Assembly (NCBI GenBank): GCA_025174535.1
Contig: JALBUN010000034.1
Location: forward strand, 890,001 to 954,000
DNA from: Cantharellus purpuraceus
Taxonomy: Eukaryota > Basidiomycota > Agaricomycetes > Cantharellales > Hydnaceae
Direction of reading: 5' to 3'
DNA: 64,000 nt
A program made the translations under genes and the position numbers. This document shows, one piece after another, positions 36,701-47,960 of this stretch (its first letter is position 1; each line of letters begins with the position of its first letter). Below the pieces are notes generated by a model. That model saw nothing but the letters and a program-made list of their open reading frames with translations. It was not told the DNA's origin and made no database searches.

Positions 36701-36968
36701 GCCGTTCCCAGACTTGCTCCGGCCCGTTGTGGATGTGCACATACTTAGGGCTGGTCCAAGTATTCTCTCCAGCCATATCATAAGAACATGCATCGCTGAA
36801 GCACCCAACTTATTTTACACCCTGGAGTGTGTGTCACCTATCGTAAAGAAAATAAATGCCTGTATTAGCGAAAACCCTTCCATCAGTCGACCAGGAAGGG
36901 AAGCGAAGGATTTAATAAAGGCTACACTACCTTACATGGATGATGCTGATGTACAGTCACTGCTGTAG
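27800..36968 (+). CDS. GCN1: Gcn2-activating HEAT-repeat protein Gcn1
   Basis: A ~9.2 kb gene of many exons encoding about 2,600 residues, almost entirely HEAT repeats. The N-terminus (NWPSFLDHAKGQLLTSSTKAR, then EQLLDIFRLLTLTYPRYVDS) matches the Gcn1 start. The conserved eEF3-like core is clear: VIAQSLDRTDPWPTRLAIAR, YAARRGAAYGLAGVIKG, ARQGAMFAFE, KRKAARIVGNMSSLTDPKDF, PVPEARATAAKALGTLVERL, VREGF-type repeats and SWRIRQSSVTLIGELLFK across a splice. Gcn1 sits on stalled or collided ribosomes and activates the kinase Gcn2. The C-terminal ~600 residues (to DDADVQSLL) are also HEAT-like. All sampled introns keep phase; one at about 32369-32412 uses a weak GTTCCC donor. The start is the ATG closest to the conserved N-terminus. 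Confidence 0.95.
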
Positions 36969-37022
36969 AGTACTATTCTGCATTATCTCAGAAAAGAGTT
37001 AATTTACAACATTGCTGGTTAT

Positions 37023-38436
37023 CTAAGTAGCATCCACGCTTAAAGAGTCAAGGATCGCCAAGAGCTGTGGATTTCCACCCAGTCTCTCTATCTCCTCTCG
37101 AGCTTGATGTTCCAGATTGCGGAGCACTTCTAGCGTGTATGCAAAGGACTCTGTGTGATCACGCATATAATCGACCACATACCGCTTTGTTGTCGGCGTT
37201 GAAGGACGCTTTTGTAGTACGTCTGATATCAAGTCGTGACATCAGCAGTTGCACGTGCACTTTTGACCATCTACGGTACGCACTTAGTACTCGACGATTG
37301 GAAGTGTCCGCTCTGACGGCGTGAACTATCGGGAAAGAGAACTTGCCCTCCGTCAAGTCCTCAGCGAAACCTTTATTAGATTCATACTAGATTAGCGTGA
37401 TGAGCTTCAATGCAGACTAGAGAATAAATGTGGACTATTGACTTCTTGGGATTGTAAATTCATGTAATCATCTCGGATCTGGAAAAAGATACTGAACAGA
37501 TTCACGAGTGGAACATAATCACTAGAAGCAAGTCAAATATTATGATAGATCTCAAAAGTTTAGAGAAACTCACACCTTTGATGGGCTCTTTGCCATCATT
37601 AACTTGATCGCTATGCGGAACAATCCGCCGGTCTCTGCAGCCTAGGTGAGCATTGCCAAACCCATGACAGAAGGGAGGCAGGGCGGACTATTGTTGACCA
37701 TGTGGATGTATTCATCCTCAGTTGGACATGTCAAACTATCTCTCCAAAGAAGATCTAAGCCTTGCCCTCGGTGTAAATTTAGCAATTCATCTGATCGAAA
37801 ATGTATCTGCGTCAAATTTATGCTCCTAGCCTGACTATCGGGCAGAGCTTACCTGTGACAAGACGATCTAGTTGCTGTTCCTGAATGGCGATGTCAGGCC
37901 CTTCATCTCTCAAAGCGAATAGTTCTTTGTAGGCAAGAAAGTACACGTAGTTCGCGCTGTTTATAGTTTGTGGTATGCCATATATCTTGTGCGCGACTGC
38001 CAGTGTAAAATTAAGATCTCCTATGGATGGACCCATAGCAGGAGGCTCACGCACCTGGCTGTCCTCTCCGTAATTGCGAGTCGTCCTCTACATCGTCCAT
38101 CCTATGAAAAACGTATTGAAATAGGCATCATACGAGAAGCTATGAAACGAACATCAGACTTGCGCTATGAAGCATGCTCACAACACGCGAAATCACAACG
38201 ACAGTCTCATTGGGAACACAAAGCCATAAATTGAAAGCTTCTATCAGTTTCTTCCGGATCTCCTTGCCTGACGTAGCGGTGAGATAAGTGAAAGGCTCCA
38301 GCAGAGCCTTGGTGCGTCATCAGTAGTCTGAATTTGGCTAGAGTAATAGAAAGTTACTAACAGCTTCATTCGCTGGTTGCCAAACAGGAGCGTTTGAGAG
38401 ACGTTCAAGGATGTTGCGGTACTTGTCCGTCATCAT
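37023..38436 (-). CDS. BTS1: Geranylgeranyl diphosphate synthase
   Basis: About nine short exons on the minus strand give a protein of roughly 310 residues, the usual length. Visible motifs in order: [20 protein letters not shown], the first aspartate-rich motif [62 protein letters not shown] and the second aspartate-rich region [10 protein letters not shown], followed by [16 protein letters not shown]. These mark an all-trans prenyl transferase making GGPP for protein prenylation and diterpene or carotenoid precursors. No transit peptide is visible, so it is probably cytosolic. Its 3' end lies only 54 bp from that of GCN1 (tail to tail). Confidence 0.92.
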
Positions 38437-39209
38437 GTGCTCAAGTTAGCGGCAGTAGCCTTCGATCGAGTCAGCGCGGAGGTAGTAAAGGCGCACTGAG
38501 TGTGCTGCTCACTCCTATATAAACAAATATAGATTATTGGAAGTAGGTAATTCACTGCAGCAGTTTATAGTATCAAGACAAAGTACATGTACAGTGCAAT
38601 CCGCGGCGTCTCGCGGCGTGTCCAGGGGTATGACATGTTAATTGGACTTGAGCTCAGTGAGCCAAAATTAAGGTGGCAACTGGTGGCAACCGTCGGGCTA
38701 GCTAAGACTAGTGCTCAATGATCAATCGATCACCGACTGAACATCACCGTCACCCACCGTCACCTTCCTTCGAAATTAGTCACAGAAGTGCTAGTGATTG
38801 TTGGTGAGTGAAGGAAGTGAGGAGCCATAATATTGCTATTATACGGAGATGACTACGTGAAAGCACTTGTACGAGACAAGCACCCCCACTGGACACTGAC
38901 GTTGCCAACGTCGACTATACAAATCCATCTCCTGGTATTTGCAGGAATACCAGTATAGGTCTCTTACTGTAAGTCAGTGTCAGATGTCTTACCTTCTGGT
39001 GGCAGATGGCGCCGATGATTAATGGAAATTATGTATGGACCTATGTATACTAGTCATTATTGCAAATAGCCTACCCAGCCCCGGTTCCATGCAAGGGTTC
39101 ACTCCGAGACGGAAAAATCCAATATATAAAACTATCCTCGTCCCCACAGTCATTGTGTCGAGGAAATAGTTCACGAATTAGATTACTTCCAGATTATAAA
39201 CGTGCCTGT
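38437..39209. other. Intergenic, about 770 bp
   Basis: Promoter side of the GGPP synthase gene and 3' flank of the PanB gene, both on the minus strand. No open frame with family features, no RNA gene and no repeat was recognised. Confidence 0.45.
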
Positions 39210-40271
39210 CTATGATCCACTCGAAATCTCACTGCTGATGCTGCGAGTATTCTCATACATCTTGAGAAACTTCTCCCACTCCCCCTGTGGCATTTCGTAG
39301 CCCTCCGACTGGGCATCTGGGAATTTTCGTCCACGAACCATCTCCACGTAGGCTTTGACCCCCTCCCCCGCATGTGTCCCCAAGTCTGCAAACTTTCGCA
39401 CAAATTTGGCTTGATGACCTGCCCAAACACCCATGGCATCATCCCACACCAGTACCTGACCGGAACACCCTGGTCCCGCACCAATTCCAATAGTCGGTAC
39501 CTCGAGACTCTCGGTAATATGTGAGGCAAGGTTGTGAGGTATAGCCTCGAGAACTATTGCCCAAGCGCCAGCTTGCTGTAGCTCCTGAGCCGCTTGAAGT
39601 ATGGATAGTGCCGAACGCGCGTCCCTGCCTTGAATGCGATAGCCAGACAAGGAAACGTGTCTCTGGGGAAGAAGACCGACATGTGCCATTACGGGGATCC
39701 CAACCGATGTGAGTGCCTTTACAGTTGGAACAAGCTCAACACCGCCCTCTAGTTTCACAGCCTCAACACCTCCCTCTTGAACCAGCCGAACAGCATTACG
39801 AATTGTCTCGGAAGGCGAAGCAAGATATGTTCCGAAAGGCATGTCCGCGACTAGGAAAGGTGTCTTTGCACCTCGAGCAACTGCTTTGCAATGGTGGACC
39901 ATTTCCTCCAACGTTAATTTCGTCGTGGAATCGTACCCAAGACATACTTGCGCCAGGGAATCGCCAACAAGACAAATGTCTATATGGTTCTGTTCGCATT
40001 GCCGGGCGGTGGGAAAGTCGTAAGCGGTGAGAGATGTGATCGGAATGCGCTTTGCACGCATAGAATAGATACGTTGGATGGTTGTCTTTTTCGGAGCTTG
40101 TGCCGCAAAAAAATATAAACATCAAACACGACAGGTTGGGACGGGTATCGGAGACATACCTAGGGGCAAAGTAGGTGTGTGACTGACAAGCTCAGGCCTC
40201 ACGCTCATACACCGTGTCAAACGAGGACGACAAACTTGAGACCTGGACGACACGATGACGCAGCGCTGCAT
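39210..40271 (-). CDS. ECM31: Ketopantoate hydroxymethyltransferase (PanB)
   Basis: Two exons (40271-40160 and 40096-39210) joined through a GTATGT...CACAAG intron give about 332 residues. The PanB signatures are all present: ITSLTAYDFPTA at the start of the barrel, VGDSLAQVCLGYDST, the LVADMPFGTY block, VKLEGGVE, PVMAHVGLLPQ and the GIGAGPGCSGQVLVWDD loop. The enzyme adds a hydroxymethyl group to 2-oxoisovalerate, the first committed step of pantothenate and coenzyme A synthesis. The first exon adds an Arg/Ser-rich N-terminus (MQRCVIVSSRSQVCRPRL) that looks like a mitochondrial presequence. This was only visible after joining the exons. Confidence 0.95.
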
Positions 40272-41836
40272 GGCGGGAGACTTTTGCGGATGAAACTGAG
40301 TGAGACAATATTTTACGTGGGGTCACGTCGATATTGTCTGACGCTCTCAGGCGCACCGGCAAAACCGGTAACAAGCCAGGGATTACTGCATCCATAAGGC
40401 AGGTACAAGTCAATCGTACGAGGGGGGATGCACAACGTCAACGCGGCCAGAGCAAGTGATCTCTTGCGCGTCTGGACCGGGTCATAGCCGGCCAGGACCT
40501 AAGCGAGTTTAACTACTCCGAGAAGTTTCATTGACGCCTCATGATGCATTGTCGTGTGCCAGTAGGATTCATAGCTCTGACTCGGTGGATTACAGCCAGG
40601 CAGCTTTCCATGCGCGGTAACATCGCCTGATCAGATCAAGGGGTTACTGTAAGACACAATCAAATATGATTCGGTGACATCTAGACAAAAGGTCTGTGCG
40701 ACCAGGCCCGATGTTTCTCCCCGTGGAGTCAGATCCCTCACTCCAACTGCAAAGTTGGGATGATGAAGCCATATCATACCCCTGGTGGCCCTTTCACAAG
40801 CACCATCATAAAATTAACGAGTTGTATACTATCAGGTCGCTGCAATGGTCCCGAGCGACTGGCACGCTCAGTACTCACAACACTCAAATGGCTGTCTTCA
40901 AGTGGACCATAAGGTACCATATGTAGTATTATCCAGCGCCCAGCGCTGCTGTCTAAGGTTAAGCATTATTGTTGTGATATAATCCACATTACAACTCGAT
41001 CAATAGATACCTAACTTTTGATGCCCCTCTTTGCTGTAAAAGCTTTATGGATGGCGAGGTTAGCTATAGCTTGAATTCCTTCCTCTTCATACCACCGTTG
41101 CGCCAGGCAGACTTCCACAACGGTATCGCAAGGGAAACGGTTGTAAGAATTCAAAACACGAAAGTGAATGCCTCAGAACTAAAACCGTTGAAAAGATGGT
41201 CCAAAGTCAGACATGTTTATGGGCGCAAGTCTAGGGGAGTGCAAGGCCACGGAACTGGGACAGGGTTGGAAACAAGACTGGTGCGAATTGCCTTGCATTT
41301 GCTCACAGTCAGTGTTCCCCTCAGAGATGTCTCTGCCACCACCTTGTTCTAACCAATTCATTAACCATTAGGTATTATCCAGTTACAGACAGAACAACGG
41401 CATCGGTATATCACGTTGCTTGCCGTCGAACTCACTGGCCCGGGAGTCGAGATGAGTATGCTGTCGAGGTGCGTATCCAGAGGTGATCAACCTCGGAGGC
41501 CTGGAGGCCTGATTGGCCCAGTCAACTCTAGAAAATCCAGGCCCCCGTGGGACTTTCTCGTTAGCTGGAAGTTGTTTCACTAACTAAACATCACCAGGGA
41601 CATAAATATTTTTCACCCAGATGCTTCCCGTGTTTAATTTCCACGTGTGTTGTCTTACACCTGTTACACACCTTACAAACAATAGTATATGACTTGCCGC
41701 TTTCAGTGGTAAGGTTGATGTGCCATGGACGCTGACTTGCTGCTGGCTGAACATTTGAACACACGAGTACTGAAGTGCTAAATTTGTCAATGTATTTAAA
41801 TTCCGGTTGGGCGAACTAACCTAACTAGTCTGCGAC
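40272..41836. other. Intergenic, about 1.57 kb, no gene supported
   Basis: Open frames of 60-100 codons occur on both strands (for example 41047-41352 plus), but none shows a family signature or a convincing splice chain. This is one of the longer empty stretches. It should hold the promoter of PanB at its left end and of the SnoaL-like gene at its right end. Confidence 0.45.
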
Positions 41837-42425
41837 ATGACCACCAAGCCCAGCTGTAGCATACCTGCCAACCCATCTCCAGACCTTCAGGCAGCGTTAA
41901 AATGGGTAGAAGCATTCAATCGCTGGGACGCTGATTACATGATGTCCGCGATATCGGACGATTACACCCATTATGTATTGCCCGAAAGCGTGGGTGTGAA
42001 GCCACGACGCAAAGAGGAGTTTATAGAGTACTTCACGTCTGTATTGCCCATGTTCCAAGGATTCACAGTAAGCGACACTAGTCGTTTCACCAAAAATAAT
42101 TTGGCCCTAAGTTGCTGTATTCGCAGGTGACTATTCATGAGATCGTCGAGGCCCCTGGACGAGTTTTCTTTCATGTGAGTGAGATGTAATACTGGTGCTG
42201 TTTGCAACTCTATAGTAAATGGTGTCTGTTCAGGCCAGCTCAAATGCGATATCGACGACAAGTGCCCCATATACCAACGAATACAATATTCTCCTGCATG
42301 TAGCACCACAATCCTCGGGATTACCGAAGGTATCAGTTGTCAAGGAATTTGTAGACTCGAAGTACAGCATAGAATTTTTTAGCGCAGAGAGGAAGCGTCA
42401 GATGGCGTTAACCAGCCGCGTATAG
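41837..42425 (+). CDS. SnoaL/NTF2-like small protein
   Basis: Three exons (41837-42067, 42127-42174, 42234-42425) join in phase to about 156 residues. The fold is suggested by the helical opening DLQAALKWVEAFNRWDADYM, followed by a short strand SAISDDYTHYVLPESVG, then EEFIEYFTSVLPMFQGFTVTIHEIVEAPGRVFFHA and YNILLHVA. This helix-then-strand order is that of SnoaL-like/NTF2-like alpha+beta barrels. Fungal members are often of unknown function and some act in secondary metabolism. No partner biosynthetic genes surround it. No signal peptide or catalytic residue can be assigned. Confidence 0.72.
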
Positions 42426-43636
42426 TCTTGGGATTACGTAAGACCACTGTTTATCCAGATCCTGCACAGTTGCTCCACCCTTATACAATTTATTTACGAA
42501 TCATTTTATGACATGCTTCATTATTAGGGCGTGTGTGGAACAGCTTCATAAAGACCCAGTTTTTTGATGCTCCACCATAGTCTGAACTTAATCCGACGTT
42601 AGCCCAAAGTGGAGCAGCGGTCCAGGCGTGGACCGGCAGCTTGTCAGACCGCCGAATGCAAGCCGAATGGCATGACATCCCTTTGTAGGTGCGACTTGCG
42701 ATGGACAACCATAGCCAGTGTTCGTGAAGCCCTCCTGGCCAAACCCACTCCCTGGTTTTTAGAATCTTCTGCTCTATGCCTGAGCATCCTCGTCGTTTAT
42801 GGTAGCTTCACTTCGGCGTGGGAGTGAGGTTTGACATTCTTTTTGAACGGGCTTCAAAGTGGCATGTGTGGAGCAACTGTGGAGCTTCACCGGGGGCTAG
42901 CCTTGCGAACGCTCCACTGTAGCTTTTACTACGGCTATCATAGCTAGCGAAACTCAGCTTAAGCTGGTTCCATATACGCTCTATTGATCCCACCACGTGG
43001 TTAGAACACTCTTATTAATCTATCCCAGTGAAGTACTCTCATTCAGATAGCTGTGGCATGGACACTTTTCTGAGTCTGACGTTCACGTTTCTGCAATGCT
43101 TAGCCACTCAGATGGATAAGCTTGTACGTGTCACCATCATTTAGTCTTTAGACATCTCACGACCAGCGTGCACATGCATACGCATTCGTACGTATCTGGG
43201 TTGTTCTTACAGTAGATAAATTGCTGTATTGCATACGCTAATCTCGTACCGATGTCAGAAACTCTCTTGTTATGCAAGCTAATTGTTCTAGAAATACACT
43301 TCTTTTTTTTTTGGAGGGAAGGGGGTCGTAGCCGGGAAACGAGGTGGAAGCGGAGAAACTACACAAAGCATCATACACGCTTGCGCCGGGTGTATTCGAA
43401 TGATGTGGGTAACCAAGTCCAGTGTTATAGGATGGAATGAAGGCGAGAGGGTGGCGCAAGGGAAGCACAGGGATATAAGGACAAAGGGAAGTCAAGCGCA
43501 TGAGCCCAGGACATGATCGCAGATGGATGGCAACATGGGATATTGTCGTCCATTGAATCCCGCGCGTCATCCAAGCAGAAACACTTGTAGTAGAGGTAAA
43601 AATGACAAGCACACACTTTTCGACGCGGACACTGTT
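42426..43636. other. Intergenic or decayed gene, about 1.2 kb
   Basis: Minus-strand frames around 42490-42800 look partly coding (LWANVGLSSDYGG, NWVFMKLFHTRP) but no start, splice chain or family could be fixed. It may be a gene remnant. The rest, up to the 3' end of the F-box gene, shows nothing recognisable apart from a T-rich tract near 43300. Confidence 0.35.
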
Positions 43637-46119
43637 TCACGGTAAATATACAACGCCATCACCAACGTCGTCATACAACGTTTCCTCATCGTAACCATGG
43701 ACCTTGATTGTCTCGGCGCGCAACCTCACCGATTTCATGTCGTTTACTGCGACGCGGGGTTTATCAATGGCAGGGAGAGCCAAAAGGGAAGTATCGCTCG
43801 CAACGGATCGCAACGACGAAGAATCGGATGCGGAGGAACTGCTTAAACTTGTCTCCGACGGTACCCCTGTCGAATTAGCAGGCGAACCCGGGCGAGTGCC
43901 CTCCCCAGAATCGACATCCACAGGTGAATCTGGCTCGCTACTCATTGCAGCGTCTTCATCGCCACGCATCTCATTAGTACGCCGGCGCTTGCGCGGCATA
44001 ACGCTAGTCAAGTCGTGCGGCTCGGTAATATTTTCCGACTCTTCGGAGTCATCGATCTCCGCAGAGCTCCGCTTCCTGGATCGGGTGCTACCAGCATCTG
44101 AGCTAGGTGCAACAGTAGGGGGTGAAGGATGGCCTGCGTCTAGAGTTGGACTATTGGCTGGGGTAGGCTCATTCTCAACTAGAATAATTTGCCTGGAAGG
44201 TTCATGCGATGGAATCACCGATGGAGGAGGTTGTGGTGGCACTTGCATTACCGCAGGCTGTGCGACGTTTGATCGTCCCTCCCGTCCTTGATTCCTCATA
44301 GCCCGATCGCATATAGAGCATCGACACTGGAACAAAGGAGCACAAGCTTCTCTCCATACACCCTCCAGTAAAGTACGGGTGATCGGTGCCATGTTATGCG
44401 TACTGGCAGGCACGTATGGAATTGCATGTGCCAGCCTTGCCCCATTTCCTGTATCGACATACCAGGAGCGCTCATCTCGGAGCATCGCAAGTACGTCGTC
44501 CATATCGAGCTTCGCGAGCCGTACACAGGGGTCCTGATGCGTGGCCTGCGCTTCAATCATGAGACGACAAACAATGTGGCGCATTGGATCAAGAAGGATA
44601 TCGCGAAATGTAGATCGGAAGCAGTTGGATGTCAGCTGCGCAAACCGTAACGACGGAATCGGCGTGTGCGAGTCAGTTGCGGGATAATGCATCGCTTGCT
44701 GAGAGGGCGATGTGGGTTCAGCGGCCATAGCATCTTCAATTTCTGAGCTGTGAAGGGATGAAGACTCATTGGAAGGTGACGTTTGCAATAAGTACGGCAC
44801 TGGATGCATAGTAGGTGGTGGGAGGGAGGGGTCCCATAGAGAGTCAGGGGGTACTTGGCCGGTAGCTACACACCAAATGTCACCAGGGGTGACCCAGTTT
44901 CCATCCATAATCCGTGCCCGGGCCCAAGCAGTAAAAGCCAGAGTGCGAACGCCACCCTCCTCCTGACTCTGAAGCATGTCGTATGACTCCTCCTCGTCGT
45001 CGCTGTATATACGTCAGTTGTTGCTGAGAAGAGCTCCAAAGAAGACACACCTGAGAATCTCATCCTCACTCTCATACTCTTCAAACTCGGCTCTTGAGTA
45101 GCGAGCACTGGCAACAGCTTGATCGAGCAAGCTGGCTAAATTGGTGTTGGCGCGTAGCCAATGTCGCTCGAGGAGCACATTAATGACGTCATTGACCCCA
45201 CCCTCGGCCATGTCGACAAAGCTGTCGACGGTGCTACGCGCCTCATAGTCCTTGGTATCGAGGGTTGGACCTCCGATGAAGTCGAAAAGATTGATGGTAG
45301 GGTTTGAGTATAGCACGACTGTACGGAGAAGTGCATCACGACGACAATGGAAGCAGGTTGTGTGGACGGAAGGCCAAGTCTCGAAATCCTCATTCTCGAA
45401 AAGACTTTCCGGAACTTTTGCCAGTTGACTGTGGTCGCCAAGGGACGCCAGGGTAACGTCCTTGAGACAGACACCACAAAAAGAGTTATTCCTGTGTGCC
45501 TTGCAGACAGGGACTTGACCAAAGGGGGCAGTAGCTAAGGTGGTTTTGATGTTGCCAATGCCATCCCTCGAGCAGGGACGGTTGATACGACACGGCAAAC
45601 AACATGTCTGAGTGACAAAGTTGAAATGGTGAAAGTTATATACGAGGCGAAGGTTGGCGTTGGTATTGGCGGAGCCAACGAGCGCCGCAGCTTGCGCTTC
45701 ACGAGACAGTATGGATCGTCCTAGAACATCCTGGCGGTCGAGCTTCCTGCACGCTCCAACCCAAAAGTCGTGATTTGCAACTAGAGGACAAGTGAGTAGT
45801 AAAATGGTGTGAGGCTGTGGTGTACTAACGGGCGCGATGCCACTGCGGACAGACACGCATAAGGCGCTGAATATCATGCGCGTCGCGCAGGCATTCATAT
45901 ACAACCCTCTGATAATGGAAGTCTGGGTGTAACCAAGCAGATGGGGGATAGACATGAGGCTTGTAGGCCAAATAATTCGCAACCACCAGTCTTGCGCGCG
46001 GCGTCAGAAGTTGTCACACCCATGTCTAAGCGTGGCGTTGACCACACTCACCTCAATATCTCGGGTGGTAAATTCGACCAATTAGGTACAGCTCGCTTGC
46101 CAAGACGTGCGGGTGTCAT
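43637..46119 (-). CDS. F-box-like Cys-rich protein, about 774 aa
   Basis: Four exons (46119-46052, 45990-45830, 45780-45051, 45002-43637) join in phase. The N-terminus carries an F-box-like helix, NWSNLPPEILRLVVANYL, followed by QRVVYECLRDAHDIQRLMRVCPQWHRA. The middle has paired cysteines (CCLPCRINRPC, CKAHRNNSFCGVCL, CFHCRRD) that could bind zinc. The C-terminal half starts with GGVRTLAFTAWARARIMDGNW, then a disordered Ser/Pro/acid-rich part with basic RSRKR and PRKRRRT nuclear signals. I recall similar F-box proteins in mushroom-forming fungi, so it probably acts as a substrate adaptor of an SCF ubiquitin ligase, but that is inference. The join between exons 1 and 2 is decided by the F-box frame. 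Confidence 0.7.
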
Positions 46120-46784
46120 ATTCGACGTCGCGTTCAGCGAGCTCAATGTTAAAGACAGGGAGGGGGGGCACGGGAGTACTCGGGGGTAATCGCGCTGTGA
46201 CGGATGACAGAACGAACAAAAGATTTGAACTCAGATGCGCACGGACAGGTCCCTGCAGGGCGTCCATAGATTCATGTTGACCCATGCCGGGATGCCGAGG
46301 GTTATATAATCGTTCAGCGGCGCACCTTAGTGCGTTCCCGACTCTTGCAGCATAGAAAGAATCGGCAGGGAAGAATGGCCGATGTGAATTCGAAAGGCAT
46401 GGGGTGAAATCAGACCCAACCAAAAAGAAAGAAAAAACATACATTTCTCGTATATACTCATGAATAGTCTCATGCGCTTCATTCAAATTCAAATAGCACT
46501 AGCGAACCCATGAAAAAAACATCAAAAACTGTACACACTAAACTAACAAATCCTCCACCGCAGTTTTTAATGAAAGCATGGAGTTATATTAGAAAAAGTT
46601 GATATCTATTTCAGTGTTGGTATATTACCCGTGGGTTTGGGACATGCAGAAAACGTGAAGTCGCCCCGGTTTGCCAGAATAATGCCCATGTTCATATTAT
46701 ATCTATTAAGAGTGATTATCCTACAGCGAGCTACATAAAACTCATAAGCACAAACGCAATGCTTGTGCGGTGCGATTTTATTGC
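46120..46784. other. Intergenic, about 665 bp
   Basis: Upstream region of the F-box gene and 3' flank of the acetyltransferase gene. A long minus-strand open frame (46082-46492) overlaps the F-box start; I rejected it as an exon because the F-box frame fits better. A G-rich run occurs at about 46159-46170. Confidence 0.4.
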
Positions 46785-47675
46785 CTATTCTCGTGTGGCC
46801 CATTCTTGCCGGGTGATTTCTACCCAACGGCTTCTCCAACCATACACACCAACCTTCCACTCCCGTGGTTCATTACTGTCCCAATTCGATACGGGATGGA
46901 ACTTGGCGGCTTGCAGCGTGGCCGCCTTGTACGACGCCAAATCACTGCTCACGATTCTCACTCTGAGCGGTCGTGGGGACGAGTCGGCCGCAAACGCTCG
47001 AGAAACGGCAAATTCCAGTAAGTCGGCTTGAACACCTGAGGTACGGTATAACTCCTCGACGAAAAAGTGCCGTATAATGGCCGTCTCAGCAGTTGCGCCT
47101 GCTTTGGTCTTTGAGGTTTTGCCAGAGGAGGGGAGAGATGACGAAGCATCCAGCGCGATCAGCCCAATGGATTTCTTTTCATTTTCCAGTATATAAAACC
47201 CCGATGCGGGTGAGAGAGAGTAGTGTTTCATAGGATCCTGCATGTCGGCCGCTGTCAGCGCTTTATGAAGAGCCTTCTCGAAGGTTGGGCGGTGAATCCT
47301 GCAAGACCTTTGTCAGGAGAACCAAGTATGATAGACTGGATACTAACCAATCGAAATAAAACATGACTGGGACTGCAGTAGCCGCCAAAGCCGGCAACGG
47401 AGATAGCACGCCCCAAATGCCTAATGGACCGTTCGCAGTGGGCCACCAATCCATAAACTGAATTATAACCGAAGAGAACGCGATCCATATGGCAAATGTC
47501 AAAGGGTGAGTATAGCCTGCGATGCTGCTAAGCTACTTTGCGGCCATGTTATAACTGAGTCCTGACCTTTGTTGTTTGCCACAGCCAGAAGACTCAATTC
47601 AGAGAGTCCTATCTGATATCTGACCAACTTGAGATCATCTTGTCTTAGTGACCGAATGACTGGTGGTGAAGACAT
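46785..47675 (-). CDS. Membrane-associated GNAT-type N-acetyltransferase
   Basis: Three exons (47675-47567, 47516-47348, 47298-46785) join in phase to about 263 residues. The N-terminal part has a polar stretch, MSSPPVIRSLRQDDLKL, then two hydrophobic segments (LTFAIWIAFSSVIIQFM; LSPLPALAATAVPVMFYF). The rest is GNAT-like: FYILENEKKSIGLIALDASS strand region, AIIRHFFVEELYRTSGVQADLLEFA (a core helix after the acetyl-CoA strand), and a C-terminal FHPVSNWDSNEPREWKVGVYGW. The canonical acetyl-CoA loop is only weakly visible. The layout resembles NAT8-type acetyltransferases with membrane segments. The substrate is unknown. Confidence 0.62.
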
Positions 47676-47960
47676 CGCGTTAAACAGGCTTCAGCGCCTC
47701 CATCAAGGTCCACCGCGTTTCACTTCACAGGCACGCGTTGACCGATGACGCACGTGGGTCGCCGACTTGATGGGAAAACAAAGTATTCAAATTGTATAAA
47801 CTACAGGATGACGTGTGAAAACCACACAGTAGGTAAAGCTAGAGACTACAAACGCGTCAACAAGGAAGAAGAAAAAGTAATACCTTGCCTTTGCATTATA
47901 GCTACCAAGAGACATAAGTTAGTAAGACCAAGGTACTTTGACATCTATGCTCACCTACTC

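Noticed and set aside
43704..44291. A 195-codon plus-strand open frame
   Set aside because: It is antisense to the Ser/Pro-rich C-terminal exon of the F-box gene; low-complexity coding sequence often leaves an open antisense frame.
46082..46492. Minus-strand frame that could extend the F-box gene upstream
   Set aside because: The frame starting at 46119 restores an F-box-like helix across a GTGAGT intron in phase, while the upstream frame needs a weaker join.
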